The notes beneath the pieces are model-generated. The model worked only from the letters and a program-made list of their open reading frames with translations, did not search any database and was not told the DNA's origin. From Candidatus Sulfotelmatobacter sp. (GTDB lineage Bacteria; Acidobacteriota; Terriglobia; Terriglobales; Acidobacteriaceae): 37,287 bases of DNA. A program made the position numbers and the translations under genes. The stretch covers positions 1-37,287 of the forward strand of contig JASHNU010000054.1 of the NCBI GenBank assembly GCA_030041475.1. The letters run 5' to 3'. Each line of letters starts with the position of its first letter. Within the stretch, counting starts at the first letter, position 1. Shown piece by piece: positions 18,001 to 25,802 of this stretch.

Positions 18001-18222
18001 CAGATCTTCGAGGCGGAATTCGCCTCGGTCTTCGCTGACCGTTTCGCGCTGAATGGACGAGTCGGCCGACCGCACCATGACGCGAGCGTTGGAGACGCGA
18101 GCGCCGGTCGCATCCTGCACAGTGCCGCGCAGAGATCCGCGCGGGTTTTGCGCATACAAAGGAAGCAGAACGAGGAAAAGGGAAAGAATGGCGAAAACCA
18201 GTGGCTGAAAAACACGCTTCAT
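15067..18222 (-). CDS. TonB-dependent receptor with carboxypeptidase regulatory-like domain (second copy)
   Basis: An outer-membrane receptor of about 1051 aa from the ATG at 18222, which begins a clear signal peptide (MKRVFQPLVFAILSLFLVLL, cleavage near LYAQ). The frame continues upstream to a TTG at 18327 overlapping the aldo/keto reductase stop, but that start would bury the signal sequence. The carboxypeptidase-like domain (about 30-110: VQDATGARVSNARVMVRSAD, LLPGAYHVAVSAPGF) is followed by a plug (LPLPARSFANIAYLVAG, AGSVVITTKRGSNDWHG) and a barrel ending in GVRVTF. It is only distantly similar to the receptor at 5-8.5 kb, so this is not a recent duplication. The ligand is unknown. It probably belongs to one transcript with the reductase upstream. 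Confidence 0.9.
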   Translation of the reverse strand: MKRVFQPLVFAILSLFLVLLPLYAQNPRGSLRGTVQDATGARVSNARVMVRSADSSIQRETVSEDRGEFRLEDLLPGAYHVAVSAPGFARAEADVDVAVSTVRDITVTLKLAPAATETVQVQGSSSSITTETIDISSAVRGGVVGTEDLQTLPLPARSFANIAYLVAGTEPVEPSDPTKARITAVSTGGSSGLNNELSVDGAENSDDWIGGFLQNFSPDAIQEFAVRTSNEDADTGWTTAGSVVITTKRGSNDWHGSGAFYDRQAALNARFPIENPAQTCTNGVCVNNPKQPFSRQNYVSTVGGPVAKNKVWVFTSFEGVHENASIAYSPASITQFDALAQLASDGLIAGVPSIAVPPNVPIPFRDYLGSVRFDWAQSTKSNWFLRTSEDSYTTHNALVEQGTLPSTGLLTHNNYWNVALSNTYAFNASWLGNLVIDASLLHLTQTRNSDYGFALAFPFSSTALTISGFETFGDNQFATPITLFPDLRNQDKYQFRYDVTHTMGTHALKFGVDFIHEPVLSGAFASTAETLIKYVNDPPFYVQDPADFYFSLMCAAGPVGPDGSTCNYTPAGDGSFSQNVQRLGVYAEDSWRLSHQVTVNYGLRYQTTWGLFTGSGRSEADNPAYLTLQALDISLVPSVPQDYRKQIAPRLGVAYSPGDSGKTVIRAGFGLFFDDLAQNGWATAFQGVNNTNYATGPCTYSAGALSGPGCLPAGVTGNLVGSPYKTPYAIHTTGGVQHAFNQHWLMSADYVHEQGNHGYRGFPYNSTNAFLQPTPEQALMPNVNVFESDNRSSYNALLLHLQGNMRRFDLVANYNFSKAQTWGCLLGELFDYVDGVCPNQPNTPNAGLLNAFGQGDYGPSGEDVRHRFVLAGTLHLPGGFELSTINQFESARPITITNANNTDRIYAQINGVTQYTGLDIFRGTPYIQSDLRVTRPFRINERWHVDPFIEFFNLFNRNNPGANYAVNVVQLPIPQTQMQPVTTGSEAGETIVSTICLGPNASPNTCTQAASVPLTSLKQLQIPEGALGDFFGPGTTVGIPFAAQIGVRVTF

Positions 18223-18323
18223 TTGGAGCCCCGCAGGAATGTCGTCAGTGCCAACCCACGAGGGTAACGAGAGCGCCTGGCTACTACCAGCGCTCGTAGG
18301 GGAACGCTGGTCAATGTCGGGGT

Positions 18324-19319
18324 TCAATCCGACCAGTGCGCCGGTTTGCGCTCCCAGCGGTGCCTCTTGAGTTCCGAGAGCAACGATTTATCGAGCGGGC
18401 TGGCATCACTGGCGGCGATGTTCTGCCGCACGTGTTCGGCCTTCCGCATGCCGGCGATCGTGGTGCTGACTGCCGGGTGCGAAAGAATGAAGCGCAGCGC
18501 CATCTCGGGCAGCGTCATGCCTGCAGGCAAAATTTCTTTCAACTTGTCGACGCGCCGGACCGTGTTGGCCAGATTTTCCGGGCCGAAATATCCTGAGCGC
18601 CAGTCATCTTTGGGGAAGCGGGTTTCGAGCGTCATTTTGCCGCCCAGGCTGCCTTCGTCGAACGGCACGCGCGCAATTACGCCGATGTTGAGTTCCTGGC
18701 AGACGGCGAAAAGTTTGTCTTCAGGTGACTGGTCGAAGATGTTGTAAATCACCTGCACCACGTCCACGAGGCCTGTGCGCAACGCTTTGATGCCGTTTTC
18801 CGGCTCCCAGCGGTTGATGCTCAGGCCGAAGTGGCGAATCCAGCTATCGCGTTTGAGCTTTTCGACGGTGGAACGAAAATCCGGTTCGCCGGTCCAGCTG
18901 TCGTCCCAGACGTGAAACTGCAGCAGATCGATGCAGTCAACGCGCAGCTGCTTGCGAATGAGGTCGGCGTACTTGAACACGTGCTGCGGCGGGAAAACGT
19001 CGTGATACTTGTATTCGGGCAGGGCCGGCCAGCGGTCATTGGCAGGCGGAATTTTCGACGCGGCATAGAGCCATTTGCCTGGGCTGCGCGCTGGGATGCT
19101 TGGCAAATTGCGCTGCATGATCTCGCCCAGCAGCCCGTCGCTCTTGCCCTCGCCATAGGCCCAGGCCGTGTCGAAGAAATTGCAACCAAGGTCGACGGAA
19201 AGTTGCAGCGACGCCAGCGATTCCTGGTCGCTTGAGCCGGTCCAGCCGCTCATCCCCCAGAGTCCATAGCCGATGTCGCTGACTTCAAAACCAGTACGTC
19301 CGAGCTTGCGGTATTTCAT
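18324..19319 (-). CDS. Aldo/keto reductase
   Basis: A 331-aa NAD(P)H-dependent oxidoreductase with a TIM-barrel fold. The catalytic tetrad is complete: Asp50 and Tyr55 in FFDTAWAYGEG, Lys89 in AASKI, His136 in LLQFHVWDD. The N-terminus (MKYRKLGRTGFEVSDIGYGLWG) is typical of the YajO/IolS-like bacterial group. The substrate cannot be read from sequence. The gene ends 101 bases before the TonB receptor's preferred start on the same strand. The 204 bases between its start and the divergent 55-aa gene should contain both promoters, but no clear boxes stand out. Confidence 0.93.
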   Translation of the reverse strand: MKYRKLGRTGFEVSDIGYGLWGMSGWTGSSDQESLASLQLSVDLGCNFFDTAWAYGEGKSDGLLGEIMQRNLPSIPARSPGKWLYAASKIPPANDRWPALPEYKYHDVFPPQHVFKYADLIRKQLRVDCIDLLQFHVWDDSWTGEPDFRSTVEKLKRDSWIRHFGLSINRWEPENGIKALRTGLVDVVQVIYNIFDQSPEDKLFAVCQELNIGVIARVPFDEGSLGGKMTLETRFPKDDWRSGYFGPENLANTVRRVDKLKEILPAGMTLPEMALRFILSHPAVSTTIAGMRKAEHVRQNIAASDASPLDKSLLSELKRHRWERKPAHWSD

Positions 19320-19523
19320 GGTGGCGTCCTTCGGAATTCTCTAAAGTCATGGACTGATCCGCCGAGAGTCGGGGTGGGATACCCGGCCTGATTCTAGCGG
19401 CGACTGCGGCTGATTTTCGATGCAGTGGCTTTTTCGATTGAGCCCAGCAAAATTTTTGCTCCTCGCGGAAGCCAGGGGGTGTTCTAATGAAGTTGATCAT
19501 ATGAAACTGGAGGCCTTCCCCCG

Positions 19524-19691
19524 ATGAAATCCAATTATCCTTTTACTCAGGCAAATTCGGACAAGAAAGACGAGCTCAGCGCGCCCCCGTCCCGGTTCAT
19601 TGACGAGAAAATCTCGGACGAGTCGGGGACGGAGAACAACACCGATAGCGCGCTTCGGCCCGCAGGCCTGAAGAATCCTTTCTGGAAGTAG
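19524..19691 (+). CDS. 55-aa acidic small protein of unknown function
   Basis: An uninterrupted frame of 55 codons plus TAG. GGAGG (19509-19513) lies 10 bases before the ATG. The product is hydrophilic, with acidic patches and the segments FIDEKISDESGTENN and LRPAGLKNPFWK; it has no signal or membrane segment. Its ATG overlaps the TGA of an 8-codon ORF at 19501-19527 (ATGA junction), and the GGAGG lies inside that ORF. A terminator-like hairpin follows at 19710-19755. I do not recognise a family. The start signal and terminator are what argue for a real gene. Confidence 0.55.
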   Translation: MKSNYPFTQANSDKKDELSAPPSRFIDEKISDESGTENNTDSALRPAGLKNPFWK

Positions 19692-19709
19692 TCCGGTTTT
19701 TCTCTCACC

Positions 19710-19755
19710 GAGCGCTGGCGTGCCGCGACCTGCAGTCGCGACCGCTCTGATTTTT
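19710..19755 (+). terminator. Hairpin with T-run between convergent genes
   Basis: The inner stem CGCGAC/GTCGCG (19724-19729 with 19735-19740, 5-base loop) is enclosed by GAGCG (19710-19714) and CGCTC (19743-19747), and TTTTT follows at 19751-19755. The orientation serves the 55-aa gene. The convergent homoserine dehydrogenase gene ends at 19776. Confidence 0.6.
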
Positions 19756-19775
19756 CCCGCAATCCCGCTCAGGCC

Positions 19776-21116
19776 TTACGACTCGCGCAGAATCGGCAGG
19801 CACAGGCACGGCCGGATTGAAAAGTCGAGCGTGGCCATTTTTTCGAGCGCCGGATGCAGCACGGAATCGCGGCAGGGCTCCAGCGTGATCACAAACGGCA
19901 AGGCCGCCTTATCGAACCCCGGTTTCTGTAACAGCGAGTCGATGTTCAGGTGATGCGCTGCCAGGATCTCGGCCAGCTTGGCAACGATCCCCGGCCGATC
20001 GCGCACAAAAAAGCGCAGGTACCAGGGCGTCTCAAAGTCTGTGCTAATGGCCGGGCTGGAAACCTTGATCGCTGCATCTTGCTTCGCATCCTGTTTTCCC
20101 CCATCTGACAACCGGTCGGCCACGAACCTGAGGTCGGAGACGACAGCCACGGCCGTCGGATCGCCGCCCGCGCCGGCGCCGAGAAACGCCATGTCTCCGC
20201 CGTACTGGCCCGAAGTGAGCACCAGATTGAGATTTCTCTGCACGCGCCCAAAGGGCGAACCGCTCGGAACCAGACATGGGCCCACGTCAGCGAAAAGCGT
20301 GCCTTGGCCCGTTTCCGGGCGAAGATCGGCACGCGAAATCTGGCGTATCGTGCAGCCCAGATCCGCCGCATAGTCAAAGTCCACAGCGTCAACGGGCCGA
20401 ATCGTGCGGGCGCGAATCGACTCGGGCACAACACGCGTATGCAGCCCGGCAAGTGCGAGGATTGCCAGCTTGGCGCGGGCGTCGCCGCCGTCCAGATCCT
20501 CCGACGCGTCGGCTTCCGCGTATCCACGCGCCTGCGCTTCTTCGAGCGCCTCGCTGAAAGGAATCCGCGCATTCTCAATGCGGCTCAGAATGTAGTTGCA
20601 AGTGCCGTTCAAAATGCCGGCGATTCCGGTGAGCCGGTCGCCACATAGTCCGGTACGCAGCGCGGGAAGCACCGGCACTCCTCCCGCGACCGAGGCACCG
20701 AACTCGAGTTGACACCCGTGGCTCGCAGCCAGTTGCAGAAGGTCCGGGCCATGCCGCGCGATGAGCTGCTTATTGGCAGTGACCACTGACTTGCCCACCT
20801 CAAGCGCACCGCGCACAATCTCTTCCGCGGGATGAAGGCCGCCAATCAGCTCGATCACGATCTGGGCGTTGGACGAAAGCACGACCCGCGGATCGTCAGT
20901 CCACACGACATCGCTCGAAACCCAGGACTGTTTTTTTCTTTCTACATTGCGGTTGCAGATGTGAGTCAGGCGGAGTGGGCTGTCTTTGCTCTCGCAGAGA
21001 ATCTTCGCCACAGCACGGCCAACGGTTCCGAAGCCGATCAAAGCGACGCGGCAGGCCGAGGCGCTTCTGCTCTGGTGGCCGGCCTTTGCCGTCGTTTTGT
21101 TAGGCGTTCTCGTCAC
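19776..21116 (-). CDS. hom: Homoserine dehydrogenase with C-terminal ACT domain
   Basis: A 446-aa enzyme of the aspartate pathway that reduces aspartate semialdehyde to homoserine for threonine and methionine synthesis. The NAD(P) site is VALIGFGTVGRAVAKIL (about 24-40). The substrate-binding region has VAGGVPVLPALRTGL, GIAGILNGTCNYILSRIE and the catalytic Asp/Lys stretch SEDLDGGDARAKLAILA. A C-terminal ACT domain (RFFVRDRPGIVAKLAEILA, about 365-435) should bind the feedback effector threonine. The first 20 residues are basic and lie before the domain, so a later start is possible. It is not fused to aspartokinase, and no other amino-acid gene is next to it. Confidence 0.95.
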   Translation of the reverse strand: MTRTPNKTTAKAGHQSRSASACRVALIGFGTVGRAVAKILCESKDSPLRLTHICNRNVERKKQSWVSSDVVWTDDPRVVLSSNAQIVIELIGGLHPAEEIVRGALEVGKSVVTANKQLIARHGPDLLQLAASHGCQLEFGASVAGGVPVLPALRTGLCGDRLTGIAGILNGTCNYILSRIENARIPFSEALEEAQARGYAEADASEDLDGGDARAKLAILALAGLHTRVVPESIRARTIRPVDAVDFDYAADLGCTIRQISRADLRPETGQGTLFADVGPCLVPSGSPFGRVQRNLNLVLTSGQYGGDMAFLGAGAGGDPTAVAVVSDLRFVADRLSDGGKQDAKQDAAIKVSSPAISTDFETPWYLRFFVRDRPGIVAKLAEILAAHHLNIDSLLQKPGFDKAALPFVITLEPCRDSVLHPALEKMATLDFSIRPCLCLPILRES

Positions 21117-21400
21117 GGTGATCGTCCGGTTGCGAAGATGAATCCTCTATCATACGTGGCGCGATTCGTTTTCGTGAACTGGAATGGCTGTTCTCCGTCC
21201 TTTCGATCGGCACTGGCAGCATACGTATCCGCGTGCAACGGCCAGGCGGCGCAACAGGCGTAAATCGCATCAAAGTTGGTAATATGGTCCTTCCCCGCCA
21301 CAAGGAAGTATCGACGGGAGGATCGCGGACTCGCTCTTTTCCAGGCGCCTCTCCATCGGTGCGCACAGTCCGCAAGCAACCGGTAGCCTGAGGAGAAGGA

Positions 21401-22249
21401 ATGATTGGAAAGTTCGCGGCGGTTTCCGCTTTCAGGATTGCACTGGGGGCGATGTTGCTGGTGACAATTCTGGCGGGAGCCCAGACGGCTCGTGCCCAAC
21501 AGACTCAACCACCCGCTCAACCGCAAGCTCAACCGACCGATCCGCAGGCTCAACAGCCTCCGTCACAGCAACCCTCCCAGCCGCAGGCGCAGCCGCAACA
21601 GCAACCTGAGAATCAGCCATCCGTCCAGGAACCGCAAATCGAGACCGCGGCGCAGCGCAGGGCGAGGGAGCGCGCCTTCAAGAAATGGAATTTCAACGTG
21701 GGCGGTGGCGCCAGCACCAACAGCGGAACGACAAAAACTTTTGTCCGCGGCGGTGGTGGCGTAGTGGCTGGTGGCGTGGCCCGCAATTACAGCCGCTACT
21801 TCGGACTTCGCCTCGACGCCGAATGGGACAACCTGCCCTTGCGCGGTTCCGCGCTCGACCAGGCACAGGCTCCGAGCGCCACCAACCACGCCTACACCGC
21901 AATGGCCGATCTGCTGTTCAATCTTCCGGTCACCCGGTCGTGGAGCGGATATGTCGTGGTCGGGCCGGCTTTCGTTTATCGCAGGGGAAAACTCAGCTCC
22001 TCGCAGGCGGTCCCCGGATCAACCTGTAATGCCTTCTGGACCTGGTGGGGAACGTGCTATGCCGAAAGCCTGCCTCTCGACGGAAAGTTTCTCTCCGAGA
22101 GCCAGACTGAGTTCGGCGAGAATTTCGGCGGCGGAGTGGCGCGAAAGGTCCATGGTCTCGAAATCTACGGCGAGTACCGGATCGTGCACGGATCGCGCTG
22201 GAACCGCACCACGGACTTTCGCCCGATCACGGTCGGCGTGCGCTGGTGA
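21401..22249 (+). CDS. Outer-membrane beta-barrel protein with Pro/Gln-rich linker
   Basis: A 282-aa exported protein. It has a signal peptide with a hydrophobic core of about residues 8-28 (cleavage near ARAQQ), then a linker of about 45 residues made almost only of Pro, Gln, Ala and Ser (about 33-78). A predicted small barrel follows, with alternating aromatic strands (WNFNVGGGAS, YFGLRLDAEW, WSGYVVVGPAF, LEIYGEYRIVHGSRW) and the ending ITVGVRW. The C-terminal Trp and OmpA-like strand pattern fit outer-membrane proteins. The linker might span or bind peptidoglycan; that is inference. The gene faces pqqE, with only 23 bases between the stop codons. The 284 bases shared with the divergent hom gene hold a TAATAT at 21280-21285 but no convincing full promoter. 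Confidence 0.75.
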   Translation: MIGKFAAVSAFRIALGAMLLVTILAGAQTARAQQTQPPAQPQAQPTDPQAQQPPSQQPSQPQAQPQQQPENQPSVQEPQIETAAQRRARERAFKKWNFNVGGGASTNSGTTKTFVRGGGGVVAGGVARNYSRYFGLRLDAEWDNLPLRGSALDQAQAPSATNHAYTAMADLLFNLPVTRSWSGYVVVGPAFVYRRGKLSSSQAVPGSTCNAFWTWWGTCYAESLPLDGKFLSESQTEFGENFGGGVARKVHGLEIYGEYRIVHGSRWNRTTDFRPITVGVRW

Positions 22250-22272
22250 CGTTCGATTTACTCAGGACGGAT

Positions 22273-23406
22273 CTACTCAGGATTCGTCCGGTAGGTCCAT
22301 AAGTCGGTCGTCAGCTTTTGCAATTGCACGAATGAGCTTAAGGCTGTAGGCTGCGCGACTGAAGCTTCGGAATTCGCCTCTCGCACCGCAGACTCGACCA
22401 GATGATGCGCCGGCGCCAGCGAACATGCGGGATCGGTGGCGGTGGCGTCTCTAGCTAGCAAGAATGCCTGGCAACGGCAGCCGCCGAAATCCTCGCTGCG
22501 CCGTTCGCAACTCCGGCATGGCTCGGGCATCCAGTCCTCGCCACGGAAGCGGCGGAACGACGCTGATTCCCGCCAAATCCACTCCAACGATTTCTCGCGC
22601 ACATTTTCGAACGACATCCCGGGCAGAACTTCGGCTGCATGGCAGGGCAGCACCTTGCCGGCTGGATTGATGAGCATCAACTTGCGGCCCCAGCCTCCCA
22701 TGCATGCCTTGGGATATTTCGCGTAGTAATCCGGCACAACCGAATCGATGCGAATCCGGCCGGCGAGGCGCTTTTCCGCCTCGGCCACGATCGCTACCGC
22801 TCGATTGAGTTGTGCTTGCGTGGGCATCAGGGCAGCGCGATTGGTCAGCGCCCATCCGTAGTACTGGGTGTGGGCGATCTCCACCCGCTCGGGGCTGAGT
22901 TGCTCGATGAACGCAATCATTTCTTCCAGATGGTCGAGATTCTGCCGGTGCACAACCAGATTTACTGTGAAAGCGATCTTGTAGCGGCGAACCCCGCGCG
23001 CCAGTTCGATTTTGTGCGCGTGCGATTTTGCGCCGGCAATCCAGTTGGCGGAGTCCTCCCGCGAATCCTGAAAACTAATCTGGATGTGATCGAGTCCGGC
23101 ATCGACCAGAGTTTTCAGCCGCGGTTCGCTTAACCCGATTCCAGACGTGATGAGATTCGTATACAGCCGGGCGTTGTGCGCCGCCGCGATGAGTTCCCTG
23201 AGATCCGGACGCGCCAGCGGCTCTCCGCCGGTAAAGTGCGCATGCAGCATGCCCAGTTTGCCCGATTGCTCGAAGACGCTGGCCCACTCTTCGGTCGAGA
23301 GTTCCGATTGCGTCGCCGCGAGCTGCATGGGATTCGAGCAATACACGCAGTGGAGCGGGCAGCGGTGCGTGATTTCGGCGATGAGGGCGAGAGGATTGGG
23401 GAGCAT
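22273..23406 (-). CDS. pqqE: PQQ biosynthesis radical SAM enzyme PqqE
   Basis: A 377-aa radical SAM/SPASM protein that, with PqqD, cross-links Glu and Tyr of the PqqA peptide as the first step of PQQ synthesis. The SAM-cluster motif is CPLHCVYC (Cys16, Cys20, Cys23). GGEPL follows at about 60-64, and the C-terminal SPASM cysteines appear in YPKACMGGWGRKLMLINPAG, VLPCHAAEVLPG and CRSCERRSEDFGGCRCQAF. The tail after the SPASM domain (about 330-377) is longer than needed for the core. Its ATG is 14 bases after the pqqD stop. A short direct repeat (TTACTCAGGACGGAT and CTACTCAGGATTCG) covers the gene's last codons. Confidence 0.96.
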   Translation of the reverse strand: MLPNPLALIAEITHRCPLHCVYCSNPMQLAATQSELSTEEWASVFEQSGKLGMLHAHFTGGEPLARPDLRELIAAAHNARLYTNLITSGIGLSEPRLKTLVDAGLDHIQISFQDSREDSANWIAGAKSHAHKIELARGVRRYKIAFTVNLVVHRQNLDHLEEMIAFIEQLSPERVEIAHTQYYGWALTNRAALMPTQAQLNRAVAIVAEAEKRLAGRIRIDSVVPDYYAKYPKACMGGWGRKLMLINPAGKVLPCHAAEVLPGMSFENVREKSLEWIWRESASFRRFRGEDWMPEPCRSCERRSEDFGGCRCQAFLLARDATATDPACSLAPAHHLVESAVREANSEASVAQPTALSSFVQLQKLTTDLWTYRTNPE

Positions 23407-23420
23407 TCGTGATCCCGGGC

Positions 23421-23708
23421 CTAGTAGTCCACGATCCTTTTCTTCTGCAGCTGCTCGAGAAACGTGCTGATATCGGCGCGAATTTTCTCAGGATCGGTCG
23501 TTCCAAATTCTTTTTGCAGCTCCGCGATGATTTCGCTGAAGGTGCGCTGCCCGTCGCAGCGCTCGAGCACCTGCCGCCCCGTCCCTTGCAGCTTGATCGC
23601 GCCTTCGGGAAAAAGAATCATGCGATTCTCTTCTTTTCCCGTCGTGCTCGGAGCCCAGCGACATCCGGCGGCCAGGCGCGGCTGGCTGGAATCGAGCGGC
23701 GAAGCCAC
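23421..23708 (-). CDS. pqqD: PQQ biosynthesis peptide chaperone PqqD
   Basis: A 95-aa protein with a GTG start two bases after the pqqC stop codon. PqqD is a small winged-helix chaperone that binds the PqqA precursor and presents it to PqqE. Family features seen: LAAGCRWAPSTTGKEENRM, the ILFPEGAIKLQGTGRQVLER strand-helix segment, and RTFSEIIAELQKEFG followed by the C-terminal helix FLEQLQKKRIVDY. The length matches free-standing PqqD. The frame is open much further upstream in an overlapping reading of pqqC, but codons before 23708 are a pqqC shadow. Confidence 0.93.
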   Translation of the reverse strand: MASPLDSSQPRLAAGCRWAPSTTGKEENRMILFPEGAIKLQGTGRQVLERCDGQRTFSEIIAELQKEFGTTDPEKIRADISTFLEQLQKKRIVDY

Positions 23709-23710
23709 GG

Positions 23711-24487
23711 TCAGACTCCCTCTTGCATGCGGAACGCTCCCGGCGGTGGCCAGCCCGGCTGCACGTAGGCGAAGTAGAGGGCATCCAGCTGCGCCCACAG
23801 AATGTCGCACTTGTCGCGCAGCGCCTGGATGGCAAGCTCCTGCTCGGCCCGCGTCTTTGCGTTCTCGTAAACGTACGCCGTGGCGAATTTCGAATCCTCG
23901 GGCGCCTGGTGCATGCGCGCCTCGAAGTAATCCAGACCGCCCGAAAGCCACGGATAATGTTGCCGCAACTTTTCCACCCGCAGCGAAATCAGATCGGGCG
24001 AAAACAATTCCGTCAACGACGACGCCACTGCCTCCAGCAGGCTTCGGCTGCGCACGATGTTCAGATATTCGTTCACCGCGAACCGCGTCGCCGGCAGGAT
24101 GCCAGTCCCAGCGCGTACATCCTCCGCGTCCAGGCCGGTGGCCTCCGCCAGTTTCAGCCAGCGCTTGATGCCGCCTTCGTTCTTTGGTGTGCCGTCGCCG
24201 TCGTGGTCGACCACGCGCTTGCGCCAGGCGCGGCGGAAGGCGGGGTCCGGTCCGCGCGAGAGAATGATCGAATCCTTGATGGGAATGATGCTCTGGTAGT
24301 AGTAGCGGTTCAGCGCCCATGCCTGCAGCTGCCCGCGGCTGAGGCGGCCTTCATGCATCAGCAGATGGAACGGATGCTTGTGGTGATAGCGTTCCTCGCC
24401 GACTGCGCGCAGGGCGGCGCACAATTCATCAAAAGTAAGCAGGCTCGAGTTTTCGCCCACCGATTTTTCTAGATTTCGGACTGCCAT
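23711..24487 (-). CDS. pqqC: Pyrroloquinoline-quinone synthase PqqC
   Basis: A 258-aa cofactor-less oxidase that performs the final ring closure and oxidation to PQQ. It is all-helical, with the family segments HPFHLLMHEGRLSRGQLQAWALNR (about 42-65), RYYYQSIIPIKD, RRAWRKRVVDHDG, EYLNIVRSRSLLEAVASSLTELFSP and EARMHQAPEDSKFATAYV. The length is normal. The start overlaps the end of pqqB by 19 bases and the stop lies 2 bases before pqqD, so translational coupling is likely. Confidence 0.97.
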   Translation of the reverse strand: MAVRNLEKSVGENSSLLTFDELCAALRAVGEERYHHKHPFHLLMHEGRLSRGQLQAWALNRYYYQSIIPIKDSIILSRGPDPAFRRAWRKRVVDHDGDGTPKNEGGIKRWLKLAEATGLDAEDVRAGTGILPATRFAVNEYLNIVRSRSLLEAVASSLTELFSPDLISLRVEKLRQHYPWLSGGLDYFEARMHQAPEDSKFATAYVYENAKTRAEQELAIQALRDKCDILWAQLDALYFAYVQPGWPPPGAFRMQEGV

Positions 24488-25413
24488 CCATCCTCCGCGA
24501 TCTCCCAGCCCGCCTCGCGCACCTGGCGAAACTCGGGGCCGGCCTCGTTCAGCATGGGATTCGTATTGTTGATGTGCACATAGATTTTACGTGGACGGCG
24601 CAGTTGCGCCAATCTCACCAGAGTGCCACTTTCGGACGACACCGTAACGTGCCCCATGTCGTTGGCCGTTTGTCCGCTGCCTTGAATGTTGATCAGTTCT
24701 TCCTGGCTCCAGAACGTTCCGTCGAAGAGCAGGACGTCGCAGGCATCGAGTTGCTTGAGTAAGCTGGGATCGATTCGCGGGACGGCAGGCATAAACCCCA
24801 GACGCCTGCCGGAAGGCGAATCGACCATGAGGCCGAGAGATGCTTCCAGCGTATGCAGTTGTGATCGCCGTGGCGCCGAAACATAAGCGGGAAAATGCAT
24901 GCCAAAAGGGAGCGACCGGCAGCGCAGCCCGGAATCGTCACCGGACGACGTCAGCAGCGGAAACTGCGCTCCCGGCGCGAACTCGATCCACGTCACCTGA
25001 TTGGGAACTCGTTCCAGCATGGCGAACATGGAATTGTCCTTAGTCAGAATGCGGCGAATGGATTTGGTGGCGTGCACGCGCAGTGGTTGCAATTCGCGCA
25101 GCAGAAGGAGGCCGAGAACGTGGTCGACGTCAGCATTGGCCAGCACCACGCCGTCAATCGGCGATTGCCGCACCGTTTTCCCGCCGGCCTGCGGGTGCGG
25201 CTGCAGCTCAGGGTTGGCTTCGATTTGCGCGCGCAGGTCGGGCGAAGCTCCCAGCAGGAACCACGACTCGCCATCGTTGCTGACGGCGACTTGAGTCTGA
25301 GTGCGGGCCTTGCCGTGAAACGTGCCCGCGCGCACCGCGCTGCAGTTGGCGCAGGCGCAGTTCCACTGCGGAAATCCGCCGCCGGCCGCCGAGCCCAGGA
25401 TTTTGACCCACAT
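24469..25413 (-). CDS. pqqB: PQQ biosynthesis protein PqqB
   Basis: A 314-aa metallo-beta-lactamase-fold protein needed to make mature PQQ, proposed to hydroxylate a Tyr-derived intermediate. The ATG at 25413 is chosen because the family N-terminus starts there (MWVKILGSAAGGGFPQWNC); the frame runs upstream to 25494 with unrelated residues. The Cys-rich motif NCACANC binds zinc in the family. DGVVLANADVDHVLGLLLLRE, LLFDGTFWSQEEL and KIYVHINNTNPML are characteristic. It is the first biosynthetic gene of the minus-strand operon pqqB-C-D-E. The 389 bases to the divergent methyltransferase gene hold a weak pqqA candidate. Confidence 0.96.
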   Translation of the reverse strand: MWVKILGSAAGGGFPQWNCACANCSAVRAGTFHGKARTQTQVAVSNDGESWFLLGASPDLRAQIEANPELQPHPQAGGKTVRQSPIDGVVLANADVDHVLGLLLLRELQPLRVHATKSIRRILTKDNSMFAMLERVPNQVTWIEFAPGAQFPLLTSSGDDSGLRCRSLPFGMHFPAYVSAPRRSQLHTLEASLGLMVDSPSGRRLGFMPAVPRIDPSLLKQLDACDVLLFDGTFWSQEELINIQGSGQTANDMGHVTVSSESGTLVRLAQLRRPRKIYVHINNTNPMLNEAGPEFRQVREAGWEIAEDGWQSEI

Positions 25414-25644
25414 GATAGCGAGTGTACAACCGGCAATGACCTGCCATCTGTGCCGTGATTTACTGATTGAGAACCCGCGCTGCCTGAGAGGCATCGCCGA
25501 TCAGGCTCTCACTCGGATTTCAGGTGCACAATTTCCTGTGCAATGACGGCACGGCAGGAATCTGCAACCTTTGGCGACGTAGATGCGGAATAAGTGAAAT
25601 GTTGTGCAGGTATTTTCCCCGCAAAGCGCGATTTCCATTGTGTC

Positions 25645-25746
25645 TCAACCCCGTCTGGGCCATACTTTGAGTGGCACGTACGGCAAGCCTTCCCCGCTCT
25701 CCCCCAGCTTGTTTCCTTCCTTTCGGTTTTCGACCTTCCACTTCAT
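25645..25746 (-). CDS. Candidate PqqA-like precursor peptide (33 aa)
   Basis: A 33-codon ORF upstream of pqqB on the same strand, starting MKWKVENRK. GGAG lies about 10 bases upstream of the ATG. Known PqqA peptides are 22-30 residues, often start M(K/Q)W, and carry Glu and Tyr separated by three residues (E-x3-Y), which PqqE joins. This ORF has GEGLPY, so the E-x3-Y spacing is met, but the usual G-x-E-V-T context is not. The gap to pqqB is 231 bases, longer than common. This could be chance, and pqqA may lie elsewhere. Confidence 0.25.
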   Translation of the reverse strand: MKWKVENRKEGNKLGESGEGLPYVPLKVWPRRG

Positions 25747-25802
25747 AACGGCTTTTCTCCGGCTAAAATCGAGGCATTCTCACGGCCTGTAAAATCACCT
25801 TC

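Noticed and set aside
23709-24320. Upstream extension of the pqqD frame
   Set aside because: The extension is an out-of-frame reading of pqqC. PqqD homology begins only after the GTG at 23708.
25520-25741. A 73-codon minus-strand frame as pqqA or another leader gene
   Set aside because: No E-x3-Y motif, strongly basic composition and no ribosome-binding site.
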